A DNA stretch of 64,000 nt, taken from the NCBI RefSeq assembly GCF_019720915.1, contig NZ_JAHKSI010000001.1, forward strand, positions 1,674,001 to 1,738,000, given 5' to 3'. The DNA comes from Alkalihalobacillus sp. TS-13. Its GTDB lineage: Bacteria; Bacillota; Bacilli; Bacillales; Fictibacillaceae. The notes under the pieces were generated by a model that had not been told where the DNA came from, did no database searches, and saw only the letters and a list, made by a program, of their open reading frames with translations. Below, one piece after another: positions 1 through 8,472 of this stretch; positions within the stretch are counted from its first letter, which is position 1; each line of letters starts with the position of its first letter. The position numbers were made by a program, and so were the translations under genes.

Positions 1-835
1 AGTATAAAGTTGAACCTGCTGGGGCTTCTCCACCCGTGACCTCTACGATATAAGCAGTCATCGTCTGCATAGACTGAGTGATATCAAACGTGAAGTTTTT
101 TGAACTTCCGCTCGCAATCGTTACGATCATCGTCTCCCCAATCGCACGGGAAATGGCGAGCACGAAAGATGCAACGATACCGGAGATGGCAGCCGGGATC
201 ACGATTTTCCATGTAACCTCAAGTCTCGTAGCTCCCAACGCTAATGCACCTTGTCTCATTTCAGTAGGAACAGAGCTCATTGCATCTTCAGATAATGATG
301 CTACCATCGGGATGATCATCACACCCATGACAATACCAGGACTAAGGATATTTGTAGGTTCTAATCCAGGAATAATTGATCTTAATAAAGGTGTAACAAA
401 TGTGAATGCAAAGAAACCATATACAATTGTTGGAATCCCTGCCAGAATCTCCAACAGCGGTTTTAATGTTCTTCTTACTTTATCAGACGCGTATTCACTC
501 AAGAATATTGCGGTCATCAAGCCGATTGGTATAGCGACACACATCGCAATGACTGTAGAAATGAGTGTTCCAGTCAATAATGGTAAGACACCGAATTGAG
601 CATCTGCTCCTAAAGGTTTCAATTTCGTACCAGTAAAGAAATCAAGAAACGGAACTTCTCTAAAAAAAGCGATCGTTTCAACCAGTAAAGTGGATAGTAT
701 ACCTATGGTAGTAAGAATGGATATGATTGCAATTGATAATAACATTTTCGGAATAAGCTTTTCCCAAATTCTCGTAAAACTCATTGACTGTCGATTTTCT
801 TTTATCATTTCGTTTATATTCAATTTCTTTTCCAT
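1..835 (-). CDS. pstC: phosphate ABC transporter permease PstC (3' end cut by window)
   Basis: Inner-membrane permease of the high-affinity PstSCAB phosphate importer. I translated the minus strand by hand from an ATG at 835-833. The product begins MEKKLNINEMIKENRQ, has a first hydrophobic helix near residues 28-50, and contains the typical PstC stretch PIGLMTAIFLSEYAS. The EAA-loop-like region reads ALGATRLEVTWKIVIPAAISG, followed by AISRAIGETMIV. About 278 codons are visible; the family has about 300-310 residues, so only the C-terminus is missing beyond position 1. An AAAGGGG ribosome-binding site lies just upstream of the ATG. It follows pstS in the same direction, so it is the second gene of the pst operon. 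Identity is sure; only the end is unknown. Confidence 0.93.
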   Translation of the reverse strand, partial: MEKKLNINEMIKENRQSMSFTRIWEKLIPKMLLSIAIISILTTIGILSTLLVETIAFFREVPFLDFFTGTKLKPLGADAQFGVLPLLTGTLISTVIAMCVAIPIGLMTAIFLSEYASDKVRRTLKPLLEILAGIPTIVYGFFAFTFVTPLLRSIIPGLEPTNILSPGIVMGVMIIPMVASLSEDAMSSVPTEMRQGALALGATRLEVTWKIVIPAAISGIVASFVLAISRAIGETMIVTIASGSSKNFTFDITQSMQTMTAYIVEVTGGEAPAGSTLY

Positions 836-916
836 TTCTTCGGACCCCTTTCACTCTGAACCTCTCTCTGAACCTCTCTAAACATCTCTATATAGCAGGG
901 AACTTCAAATGATTAT

Positions 917-963
917 AAAAAACAATCCAAGAAGATGAGAAGTACAATCGACCCCTCATCTTC
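917..963 (-). terminator. stem-loop between pstS and pstC, possible partial terminator
   Basis: A 9-bp perfect inverted repeat (GAAGATGAG at 931-939 with CTCATCTTC at 955-963) is followed on the minus strand by TTGGATTG and a run of T. It sits in the 158-bp gap between pstS and pstC. A leaky terminator or RNA-processing hairpin here would let the binding protein be made in excess over the permease, as is common in pst operons. That role is inference. Confidence 0.5.
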
Positions 964-993
964 GAAGATTCTCCAATATTAAGTGATAGAAAA

Positions 994-1947
994 TTATTTT
1001 TTCAATTTCTTAAGATCTTCAACTGACTTCTTATACTCTTCATCACTTAATGGAGCAAATCCAGTTTCCTTAGCGGTTTCGCCAGCGTTTTCCATTGCGT
1101 AGATTGCAAAATCCAATACTTGCGGCTTTTCTTTTGCAAGATCTTCATTCAAGTATGTGAATACTGGACGCGTGAACGGACCATATGGGCCATCTTCTTT
1201 GATTGTTTTTACCGAAGGTTCGACAGGTCCGTCACCAAAGTCGATTTTTACTGCTTTCACTTTGTCACTGTTACTTTCGTAGTAACCATAACCAAAGTAT
1301 GCAATCGCATTTTTATCTTTTGATACCATATCAACGAGTGTAGAGTATTCTTGTTGAAGACTTACATCATCTCTTATTGGTTGTTCTTCAAGAATTGTTT
1401 CATAAAAGAACTCATATGTTCCATGGTTTTCATTCGGTCCGTAAGCTTTGATTGGTTCATCAGGGAAGTCACTACGGACATCTGACCATTTCTTTTTATT
1501 TCCACTAGCAAGGAAAATATCGATTACTTCTTCTTGAGTCAGATCATCGATCCAATCATTCTCTTTATTGACTACGATGGTGATTCCATCTAATGCAAGC
1601 TTCAATTCCTTATAGTTGATTCCAGCCTTTTCAGCTTGAGCTACTTCTTCGTCTTTAATTTGGCGTGAAGCATTACTTAAATCTGTACCCCCGCCTTTAG
1701 CCAAGAACTTTTTGAATCCAGCACTTGAACCAGCTCTTCCCACTTCTACAGAAACGTTTTCTTGTTCATTTACCATATAATTTTCAGCTAACTTAGCCAT
1801 CAATGGGTATACTGTGCCAGACCCATCAACCACAACGCTTCCTTCCATTTCTTCGCCGCTTCCTTCGCTTCCGTTCCCGCAAGCAGTAGCAACGACAAGC
1901 AATGCTGCAAGCACCATGAAGAGTGAACTTTTCTGGAAAGCTTTCAT
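994..1947 (-). CDS. pstS: phosphate-binding lipoprotein PstS
   Basis: Extracytoplasmic phosphate-binding subunit of the Pst importer, 317 residues. The N-terminus MKAFQKSSLFMVLAALLVVATAC is a lipoprotein signal with the acylated Cys at residue 23. The phosphate-binding family stretches are visible: VDGSGTVYPLMAK near residue 40, GRAGSSAGFKKF, and ASRQIKDEE. An upstream in-frame start would add 26 residues before the signal peptide. I chose the ATG at 1947 because AGGGGGAT precedes it and the signal peptide then begins correctly. It is the first gene of the pst operon, with a PhoP box upstream, so expression should rise in phosphate starvation. Confidence 0.96.
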   Translation of the reverse strand: MKAFQKSSLFMVLAALLVVATACGNGSEGSGEEMEGSVVVDGSGTVYPLMAKLAENYMVNEQENVSVEVGRAGSSAGFKKFLAKGGGTDLSNASRQIKDEEVAQAEKAGINYKELKLALDGITIVVNKENDWIDDLTQEEVIDIFLASGNKKKWSDVRSDFPDEPIKAYGPNENHGTYEFFYETILEEQPIRDDVSLQQEYSTLVDMVSKDKNAIAYFGYGYYESNSDKVKAVKIDFGDGPVEPSVKTIKEDGPYGPFTRPVFTYLNEDLAKEKPQVLDFAIYAMENAGETAKETGFAPLSDEEYKKSVEDLKKLKK

Positions 1948-2056
1948 TTGAAATCCCCCTGTTTTTGTTTTATAGGTAAGGTTTTTTAAGAAAAAAGTAT
2001 GATTTCTTATAAAACCCTTGGGCATTTGCCCTACATTGCCTATAGTAACTGGGACT

Positions 2057-2095
2057 TATTAAGTATGTTTAAATGGATTGTTAAGGTTTTGTAAA
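2057..2095 (-). promoter_or_regulatory. PhoP box and promoter region of the pst operon
   Basis: On the minus strand four TT(A/T)ACA-like hexamers lie at an exact 11-bp period: TTTACA (2095-2090), TTAACA (2084-2079), TTTAAA (2073-2068) and TTAATA (2062-2057). This is the architecture of Bacillus PhoP-activated promoters. A plausible -10 (TACTAT, 2047-2042) lies downstream. It is placed about 110 bp before pstS, the expected target. Confidence 0.85.
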
Positions 2096-2150
2096 GATGT
2101 GTCGGAATGTGTATATTTTAAAGAACAAATGCTTTTGCCAGTTTTGATCG

Positions 2151-2420
2151 TTTGATTTCTGCGAAATTCACTCCATTTCCGCGGGGAACGAAAAGCGGAA
2201 GCGGCCCGATTAGTCACCTAGGTCACTGGAAAACTGACGAGAAGGCTCGAACCAAACAAAGACTTGGTTCTGTGTGGGCTCATTCATAAGGATGTCAATC
2301 AATGTGTCGACCGCCGCAGGAAGTTTGAAGTGCCTAAGTGACTGGTCGCTGAGCTAGACATCACTTCCCAGCATCAACCCACTTCCGCATGAGTGTCGCA
2401 AATTTCGCTAACAATCAAAC
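2151..2420. repeat. interspersed repeat, GAAATTCACTCC-ended subfamily
   Basis: This copy fills the gap between pbpA and the pstS promoter. Both ends read inward TTTGATT..GCGAAATT. Internal modules shared with other copies are CGAAAAGCGGAAGCG, CACCTAGGTCACTGGAAAAC, GGCTCGAACCAAACAAAG and GTGACTGGTCGCTGAGCT. No transposase or convincing ORF is inside. Confidence 0.75.
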
Positions 2421-2441
2421 AAAGTCGGTTAACAGAGCAAC

Positions 2442-2493
2442 AAAAAGGATTGCTCTATACATACCTGTTGTTCTCGGTATGTTGAGCAATCCT
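2442..2493 (-). terminator. rho-independent terminator of pbpA
   Basis: On the minus strand AGGATTGCTC pairs with GAGCAATCCT, and the stem extends through CATACC/GGTATG. The 3' arm runs into TTTTTG. It lies about 30 bp after the pbpA stop codon. Confidence 0.85.
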
Positions 2494-2524
2494 AATTGCT
2501 GAACTATTGTTCTTGATCCGGTTG

Positions 2525-4558
2525 TCATTCAGAGGGGTCATCCTCTGGTTTTTCAATTAGTTTTTCCTTATGACCTTCTTGATTTATCTCAAAATAAGCA
2601 TCTAAGATCTGTCTGCCTATTTTGTTATTGATGCCACCTTCTTCAGCATAAGGGCTTACAACGACGAAGGCTACTTCTGGATTATCATGGGGGGCATAAC
2701 CGACAAGTGATAGTAGGTAAGAATCACCATCATATTGTGCTGTCCCTGTTTTCCCAGCAGCTTCATATCCTTTAGTATTTTTAAAGTAAGAACTTGCAGT
2801 CCCTTTAGGGGTATTCATGACCATATATAGACCTTGTTGAACCCTTTCAATCCATTCTTGTTTATAATCGATACGGTTCAATATTTTAGGTTGAAATTCA
2901 TAAACCGTATCACCTAGTTGATCTGAACTTGCAGTTGGTTTGTTTATCTCTTTCAATAGGTGTGGCTGCATCCTGTAGCCTCCGTTAGCAATTGTAGAGA
3001 TATACTGGACCATTTGCATAGGTGTATAGGTATCGAATTGCCCAATCCCCATATCCATCAAGTTACCTAAAGCCTGGGCTCCTCCGTTGTATCCATCATC
3101 TTCATACGGGAGATCAATTCCAGTTGGCACCCCAAGTCCGAATTGATTGAAGTTATAGCGCATCGTATCGAAGGCTTTCGTACGATTATTAAATCCCCTT
3201 TTATTATCGTAATCATAACCCGAAATTCTCATTGCTATTCGGAACATGTAAACGTTAGAAGACTGTTGTAACGCTTCAATATCATTTACATACCCCATAT
3301 TCCGATACGATTTCTTGACCGGTGTCCCAGGAAGTTTCAATGGTGTATCATACATTACGGTTCCAGGTTGGATTACACCAGTTTTATATCCAGTTAAAAC
3401 CGTAGCTGCTTTAACTGTGGAACCCATTGGATATTGATTGTATACATTTCCGAATGGAGCATCTTTGAACTTCCCATCTTCTAAAACCTTTCCCACCATC
3501 GAGTAAATTTCACCCGTTTGAGGGTTGGCCATTACAACGTATGAACTGTTCAATCGGCTATTGGATACATATTTGTTCCGAGCATCAAGAATTTCTTTTT
3601 CAACAATTTCTTCGACTTTCTTCTGAAGCTCCATATCAATAGTCAAAGTGATATCATGACCTCGAGAACCTGTATCTTCATTTGGCTTACCCACCGGATT
3701 CCCGGATTTATCTGTCATGTAGTGAATTTTTGTCTTCGTACCCTTGAGTACCGATTCATATTGTTCCTCTAGAAAGCTGGTCCCTACCAAGTCGTTACGA
3801 TCATTTCCTTCTAACACATACCCATCTATCAATTCACTAGGGATTTGACCTACCTTTCCAAAAATCGATTTAAGGGTTTGATCATACGGATAGTCTCTTT
3901 GAGCATCAGGCTTGATATCGATTGTTCCATTGAAATCATTAAGATGCTCACTGATTATGGCGATTTCTTTCTGAGGAACATCTACCTTGACACGTTGAGG
4001 TGTAAGAGCATATCCTCTGATCATTTCTCGCCAGATTGCCGCGATTTCCTCTTCTTCATCTGTAAGATTTAATTGATCAGCTTTTAGACGATCGATAACG
4101 AGACGATATTGTTCTTTATCATCCAATTCATCCATTTCTTTCTTTGACAATAACTTTTCATATATCTTTAAAGAGTCTGCTTTATAGGAAAGATAAAAAT
4201 CTTTTTTATCCCGTTCTGTTAATTTTTCTGTATCCTTATCGATATATTTGGATAATTTTTTTGCTACCTCATGTATTTCATCTGGTTTCATATTACTCGT
4301 TCGTGTAAACGTGATCGAAAACACAGGTTTATTATCTACTACTACTCGTCCGTAACGATCATACATCTTCCCGCGGGGTGCATCCAGTTTTGCAGTTACA
4401 TTCTCTTGCCTTTCTGCTTCGGCTTTGAAGGAATCACCATGGACGATCTGTACTACCCCTAACCTTAGTATTAAGGCGGTAAACAATAAAAAAACCGCTA
4501 AAAACAATATGTTCAAGCGAAAAGAAACGTGGCTTCTCTTTTTCTTCTTCGCCTCCAT
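2525..4558 (-). CDS. pbpA: class B penicillin-binding protein 2 (PbpA-type transpeptidase)
   Basis: Peptidoglycan D,D-transpeptidase anchored by one N-terminal helix (about residues 14-38), 677 residues. The N-terminal dimerisation domain begins APRGKMYDRYGR near residue 60. The transpeptidase domain has the three active-site motifs: STVK (nucleophile Ser, around residue 380), SSN (LQQSSNVYM, around 440) and KTGT (AAGKTGTAQ, around 605). An AAAGGAGAGAGGAT ribosome-binding site precedes the ATG. Its place between yqgE and pstS matches B. subtilis pbpA (PBP2A), a rod-shape elongation enzyme. The charged linker (EEE, DKDTEK) is longer than in enterobacterial PBP2, as in the Bacillus homologues. 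Assignment to the PBP2A/PbpH group is firm; the exact paralogue rests on synteny. Confidence 0.92.
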   Translation of the reverse strand: MEAKKKKRSHVSFRLNILFLAVFLLFTALILRLGVVQIVHGDSFKAEAERQENVTAKLDAPRGKMYDRYGRVVVDNKPVFSITFTRTSNMKPDEIHEVAKKLSKYIDKDTEKLTERDKKDFYLSYKADSLKIYEKLLSKKEMDELDDKEQYRLVIDRLKADQLNLTDEEEEIAAIWREMIRGYALTPQRVKVDVPQKEIAIISEHLNDFNGTIDIKPDAQRDYPYDQTLKSIFGKVGQIPSELIDGYVLEGNDRNDLVGTSFLEEQYESVLKGTKTKIHYMTDKSGNPVGKPNEDTGSRGHDITLTIDMELQKKVEEIVEKEILDARNKYVSNSRLNSSYVVMANPQTGEIYSMVGKVLEDGKFKDAPFGNVYNQYPMGSTVKAATVLTGYKTGVIQPGTVMYDTPLKLPGTPVKKSYRNMGYVNDIEALQQSSNVYMFRIAMRISGYDYDNKRGFNNRTKAFDTMRYNFNQFGLGVPTGIDLPYEDDGYNGGAQALGNLMDMGIGQFDTYTPMQMVQYISTIANGGYRMQPHLLKEINKPTASSDQLGDTVYEFQPKILNRIDYKQEWIERVQQGLYMVMNTPKGTASSYFKNTKGYEAAGKTGTAQYDGDSYLLSLVGYAPHDNPEVAFVVVSPYAEEGGINNKIGRQILDAYFEINQEGHKEKLIEKPEDDPSE

Positions 4559-4665
4559 ATCCTCTCTCCTTTAATATTTAAAATAGACACCTGGATAAGG
4601 TGCCTTTATATGACATTAATCGCCATTATATTGTATCGCAGTTCTATATTAAAAAAAAGAATAAC

Positions 4666-5928
4666 TTATACATTTGAACCGTTTTCGTTCGATAGTACGA
4701 CTGTTTCTTCTGGAACAGGAGCCAATCTGATTTTCCGGACACAGAAATAGATGAGCGAATGGCCGATTCCGATGATCGGCAGTAAATATGGGATGCTTTT
4801 TTGCTCATCGAACAATGTAATCGCTATTATGAATAAAACGATGGAAGTTATTCTTCCGTAATTCAGATAAAGCTCTCGAACGACGATATACTCGATGCGC
4901 ATTTCTCTTGCGTTCCAGCTTCTACCTATCACATCATATGTCAAAGATACATACGGAACGAGGAGTATTGGATATGCAATCGATATGATCACACCATAAG
5001 TCAACAGCTTCGCGAAAGTCAATTCGAATACGATCAAAACCAATGCAGCATACAAGATGATTCCACCTACTAATATTGCCTTTTTCCGTTGAGCTGTTTT
5101 TATATAGCGGGTAGCCACATAATAAGCTATAAATGATACGGCAGAGTTTATTAACCCATACGTACCCAAGGCCAGTTCGCTGTTCGTGGCAATGAAGACC
5201 CAGACAACGATTACAAAAATGAAGGTCCCTTCCCGTAATCCTTGAAAAAAATGAGCGTACAATATCCGATTCCAGTTCGGATTCTTTTTACGTTCTTTGA
5301 TGATCCTTACAAATGAGAAGATCCCTTTTGCTGTTCGTCGATTCAGCATGAAACTCATTATGACTGCAGCAAAAAACAGGATCAGCGAGATCGCAAAGAT
5401 TGTTTTATATCCGATCATTTTATCCATCTTTGTAATGATCCAACCGGCAAAAAAAGGTCCTACCATTCCGGCAAAGGATGTAAGCAATCCTAAAAAACCA
5501 TTAAAAAAATCTCGTGTATCTGGCTCTGTAATTTCGAAAGTAAGAACATTGAACGCAAGCCAATAAAATCCCATCCCAATCCCTAGCAAACCGCCAAGAA
5601 GAATGAGAAATTGTTCTGCTTGTGCACCCAACAACAAGACGGTTAAGTAAAATATCGATAAACTGATAACTCCTAATCGCAACACAATGACACGATCGAT
5701 CCGCTTAGCTAACCGTCCAGCAAATATGAATGTGATGGGCTGGAATAAAACAATGGATAAATTGTAGATCGCAATATCGATGAATTCACCCGATTGTTTC
5801 CATAGGAAAACGTTGACGAATGTATTGGATAAAGCGATGCTCAGGGCATATAATCCTCCAATGATTAATAGGATCATCAGGTCTTTTGTTACTTCAATGT
5901 TTCCGATCATTTTTTGCAATGCCTTCAT
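4666..5928 (-). CDS. yqgE: major facilitator superfamily protein, YqgE-like
   Basis: Polytopic membrane protein of 420 residues with about 11-12 hydrophobic helices. It resembles MFS proteins of the YqgE group, which lie between sodA and pbpA in B. subtilis. The start at 5928 (MKALQKMIGNIEVTKDL) is preferred over an upstream in-frame ATG because AAAGGGGAG stands at the right distance. The C-terminal tail after FCVRKIRLAPVPEE is short and polar. Substrate is unknown; nothing in the sequence points to one. It runs in the same direction as pbpA, with about 100 bp between them. Confidence 0.8.
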   Translation of the reverse strand: MKALQKMIGNIEVTKDLMILLIIGGLYALSIALSNTFVNVFLWKQSGEFIDIAIYNLSIVLFQPITFIFAGRLAKRIDRVIVLRLGVISLSIFYLTVLLLGAQAEQFLILLGGLLGIGMGFYWLAFNVLTFEITEPDTRDFFNGFLGLLTSFAGMVGPFFAGWIITKMDKMIGYKTIFAISLILFFAAVIMSFMLNRRTAKGIFSFVRIIKERKKNPNWNRILYAHFFQGLREGTFIFVIVVWVFIATNSELALGTYGLINSAVSFIAYYVATRYIKTAQRKKAILVGGIILYAALVLIVFELTFAKLLTYGVIISIAYPILLVPYVSLTYDVIGRSWNAREMRIEYIVVRELYLNYGRITSIVLFIIAITLFDEQKSIPYLLPIIGIGHSLIYFCVRKIRLAPVPEETVVLSNENGSNV

Positions 5929-6084
5929 AAGAAACGACTCCCCTTTACTCACAACCCTAGTTTTCCTTAAACCGACCACGTTATTCTCATTTAAGTATTT
6001 GGGTTAAATCGGAAAAGCAACGTGTATTCGGCGGAATCACTGGAAAAAATGAGTGAAAAGGAGTGAAGAAAAATATACGAATTT

Positions 6085-6381
6085 TTGATTTTCGGTTCAA
6101 ATGGTTTTGCTCATATAGATCTACAGCAATTGATTGCGGGAATTGTGAGACACTACAGTGAAAAGATAAACTGTGATTTATCTGAACAACAATCAGCGCA
6201 CGAAGTTGAGTACAAGATCGGAAATGAAACAATTGTGGTTTTCAATACCAGAAGCCAATTTGTAGTTACCTCAAATGAGGATTATGAAGATGGGAATGGA
6301 TTGTTGGATGACGTTATTGAAGGGTGCTTGAAGAAAAATCATCAGATCAAATTCGTTCATTTGTCTAATGTTTTACTTTGA
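6085..6381 (+). CDS. hypothetical 98-residue protein with unclear start
   Basis: I do not recognise this protein. The frame is open from 6067 to 6381 and encodes IFGSNGFAHIDLQQL..., a mixed, acidic soluble product with no membrane segment or Cys. A bidirectional terminator follows at once, which supports a real gene. The only canonical start is TTG at 6085, but the good Shine-Dalgarno AAGGAG (6058-6063) is too far from it. That site is ideally spaced for an in-frame ATA at 6073. Alternatively, one extra T in the T-run at 6082-6086 would hide a GTG-started KKNIRILIFGSNG product. Function unknown. Confidence 0.5.
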   Translation: MIFGSNGFAHIDLQQLIAGIVRHYSEKINCDLSEQQSAHEVEYKIGNETIVVFNTRSQFVVTSNEDYEDGNGLLDDVIEGCLKKNHQIKFVHLSNVLL

Positions 6382-6404
6382 GGGGAGATTAGCTAGGTAC
6401 AATT

Positions 6405-6448
6405 TAAACACCCCGTCTGGTTTATTATCCAGAACGGGGTGTTTTTTA
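6405..6448 (+). terminator. terminator between the hypothetical gene and sodA
   Basis: AACACCCCGTtCTGG-type stem (AACACCCCGTCTGG with CCAGAACGGGGTGTT), loop TTTATTAT, then TTTTTT on the plus strand. The minus-strand 3' arm ends in GTTTAAATT, so it may also serve sodA, whose stop is 10 bp away. Confidence 0.85.
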
Positions 6449-6457
6449 AAACGTAAT

Positions 6458-7069
6458 TTACTTAGCTTCTTGGTAACGTTTTTCAACTTCGTCCCAGTTA
6501 ACAACATTCCAGAATGCTGAAATGTAGTCTGGACGACGGTTTTGATAGTTAAGGTAGTAAGCATGCTCCCAAACATCAAGACCGAGAACTGGAGTTTTTC
6601 CATCCGTTAAAGGAGTGTCCTGATTTGGAGTACTTGTTACTTCAAGCTCACCGTTATTTACTACAAGCCATGCCCAGCCTGAGCCAAAACGACCAGCTGC
6701 AGCAGCTGCAAATTCTTCTTGGAACTTTTCGAAGCTTCCGAATTTGGAATTGATCGCATCCGCTACTTCGCCTTTAGGAGCTCCCCCACCGTTCGGGCTT
6801 AACATTTGCCAGAACATTGTGTGGTTGGCATGTCCCCCACCATTGTTACGTACAGCTGTACGGATGTTTTCTGGTACAGCGTCCAAGTTGCTTACAAGTG
6901 CGTTGATGCCTTTATCTTGAAGATCTGCATGTCCTTCAAGTGCAGCATTCAGTTTAGTAACGTAAGTGTTGTGGTGTTTACCGTGGTGGATTTTCATTGT
7001 TTCTTCGTCGATGTGTGGTTCCAAAGCATTAAACTCATATGGTAGTGCAGGTAGTTCGTGTTTTGCCAA
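6458..7069 (-). CDS. sodA: manganese superoxide dismutase SodA
   Basis: Cytoplasmic Mn/Fe-type superoxide dismutase, 203 residues, normal length for the family. The N-terminus is [18 protein letters not shown]. Metal ligands are seen as the first His of IHHGKHH (near 28), His in HTMFW (near 83), and Asp and His of DVWEHAYY (near 165 and 169). [10 protein letters not shown] and [10 protein letters not shown] are typical of Mn enzymes. The start is a TTG at 7069, preceded by AAAGGAGGAG; an upstream ATG would add 13 residues through the ribosome-binding site and is unlikely. Confidence 0.97.
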   Translation of the reverse strand: MAKHELPALPYEFNALEPHIDEETMKIHHGKHHNTYVTKLNAALEGHADLQDKGINALVSNLDAVPENIRTAVRNNGGGHANHTMFWQMLSPNGGGAPKGEVADAINSKFGSFEKFQEEFAAAAAGRFGSGWAWLVVNNGELEVTSTPNQDTPLTDGKTPVLGLDVWEHAYYLNYQNRRPDYISAFWNVVNWDEVEKRYQEAK

Positions 7070-7329
7070 TTGAATCTCCTCCTTTAAATAATATGTAATC
7101 CCAAGCACGATTACTGTGCCTTTATATTTACAATATCAAAATTACCCAGTGGATTCAATTTTAAAACACTGTGACTTAGTTGGAGTTTGTCTGAGGGCTC
7201 TGGTCATTATTGGACACCACACTTGGAACAAATGGAAAACCATTATCTCGCACAAGGAGTTCGGGTCCATTTACGAATCGGAAAGCACAAAAATTGAAAT
7301 TTATCTACAAAAAGAAGAAATTATCTACA

Positions 7330-7360
7330 AAAACAAAAAACTTCTTTCGAATAAGAAGTT
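7330..7360 (-). terminator. terminator of the tRNA cluster
   Basis: AACTTCTT-ATTCGA-AAGAAGTT stem-loop on the minus strand followed by TTTTTGTTTTTG, immediately 3' of tRNA-Phe. The roughly 260 bp between it and sodA hold no gene that I can see. Confidence 0.85.
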
Positions 7361-7365
7361 TGAAA

Positions 7366-7441
<76 letters not shown>

Positions 7442-7471
7442 ATATGTAGTTTAATATTGTCCGTCGGTTTC

Positions 7472-7569
7472 CCTGTCCCTTTCTCTACAAGCTAAATCTG
7501 ACGATGTTGGCTGCGTCGGGACAGATCGTTGATTTTTTAACGATGAACCGCTTGTGACTGAGCTATATG
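7472..7569 (-). repeat. duplicated tRNA-spacer element, copy 1
   Basis: The spacer between fMet and Phe shares CCTGTCCCTTYCTCTAC.AGCT...GTCGGGACA with the spacer between Ser and fMet. Its far end (7554-7567) repeats the first bases of tRNA-Phe: on the minus strand ACATATAGCTCAGTC, against ACATATggctcgatAGCTCAGTC in the gene itself. Confidence 0.7.
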
Positions 7570-7614
7570 TACTTTTGTTGAGTGAATTCATCGGTTGAGC
7601 AATGAAGGTAAATT

Positions 7615-7691
<77 letters not shown>

Positions 7692-7755
7692 ACAATAAAA
7701 AGTTTATGGACGATGATTGTCCAAATTGATGCTGAAGTATGAAAACGTTGTTCCT

Positions 7756-7856
7756 ACCTGTCCCTTCCTCTACTAGCTTATGCTTACGATGCTAGCTCCG
7801 TCGGGACAACTCATCGCTTATTCATGAAGCATCGTTCGTTGCTCCACCCCGCGACG
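7756..7856 (-). repeat. duplicated tRNA-spacer element, copy 2
   Basis: Second copy of the spacer element, between Ser and fMet. Its end (7839-7855) repeats the 5' end of the adjacent tRNA-fMet (TGCTCCACCCCGCGAC on the plus strand), so a 16-base piece of the tRNA occurs twice about 165 bp apart. Confidence 0.75.
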
Positions 7857-7882
7857 ACTAAAGATATGTTATGAAATAATAA

Positions 7883-7975
7883 TGGAGGAGGTAGAGGGAT
7901 TCGAACCCCCGCGGGCTGTTACACCCCTGGCGGTTTTCAAGACCGCTCCCTTCAGCCAGACTTGGGTATACCTCC
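7883..7975 (-). tRNA. tRNA-Ser (TGA)
   Basis: Minus-strand 93-mer with the long variable arm of class II tRNAs and encoded CCA. Acceptor GGAGGTA pairs with TACCTCC. The anticodon loop TCTTGAAAACC gives TGA. The base before CCA reads T, where serine tRNAs usually have G73. Confidence 0.95.
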
Positions 7976-7985
7976 GTTGGATAAG

Positions 7986-8062
<77 letters not shown>

Positions 8063-8092
8063 AAATAATTATGTACTTGTATAGATGGTTGA

Positions 8093-8169
8093 TGGGGCGG
8101 CTGATGGGAATTGAACCCACGAATGCCGGAACCACAATCCGGTGCGTTAACCACTTCGCCACAACCGCC
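8093..8169 (-). tRNA. tRNA-His (GTG)
   Basis: Minus-strand tRNA with anticodon loop ATTGTGGTT (GTG). The extra G at position -1 (8169) pairs with C73, as required for histidyl-tRNA synthetase. T-arm GGTTCAATTCC; CCA is encoded. Confidence 0.95.
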
Positions 8170-8185
8170 ATGCGAATTTATTGAA

Positions 8186-8262
8186 TGGTAGCGGCGGAGG
8201 GGATCGAACCCCCGACCTCACGGGTATGAACCGTACGCTCTAGCCAGCTGAGCTACACCGCC
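8186..8262 (-). tRNA. elongator tRNA-Met (CAT)
   Basis: Minus-strand 77-mer with encoded CCA. The body GGCGGTGTAGCTCAGCTGG with anticodon arm TACGGTTCATACCCGTG is that of the Bacillus elongator methionine tRNA. It lacks the initiator features. Confidence 0.94.
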
Positions 8263-8263
8263 A

Positions 8264-8338
8264 TGGCTCCACAGGCAGGACTCGAACCTGCGACCGATCG
8301 GTTAACAGCCGATAGCTCTACCACTGAGCTACTGTGGA
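8264..8338 (-). tRNA. tRNA-Asn (GTT)
   Basis: Minus-strand 75-mer with encoded CCA. Acceptor TCCACAG pairs with CTGTGGA, discriminator G, anticodon loop CTGTTAA gives GTT. It is the promoter-proximal gene of the cluster. Confidence 0.96.
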
Positions 8339-8361
8339 ATAATAATTTAACGACAAGATTT

Positions 8362-8390
8362 AGAATAACATTTTTCATCCTGTTTGTCAA
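8362..8390 (-). promoter_or_regulatory. SigA promoter of the tRNA cluster
   Basis: Minus strand: -35 TTGACA (8390-8385), 17-bp spacer, -10 TATTCT (8367-8362). It starts about 24 bp before tRNA-Asn, so the cluster does not depend on an rRNA operon. Confidence 0.9.
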
Positions 8391-8472
8391 TGTATTTTTA
8401 ATGTTCACCAGGTAAAGCAAATCAGGGACAAGAAATAATATATCATGTTCTGCCCCTGTATGCAATACGAAT

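Noticed and set aside
78-599. Plus-strand frame in the first 600 bases
   Set aside because: It is the antisense shadow of pstC; the minus-strand product is clearly PstC.
2151-2420. The interspersed repeat as an insertion sequence
   Set aside because: No transposase, no frame longer than about 65 codons, and variable internal modules; it can at most be a non-autonomous element.
2525-4558. Penicillin-binding protein as SpoVD
   Set aside because: No PASTA domain at the C-terminus, and its neighbours are those of pbpA.
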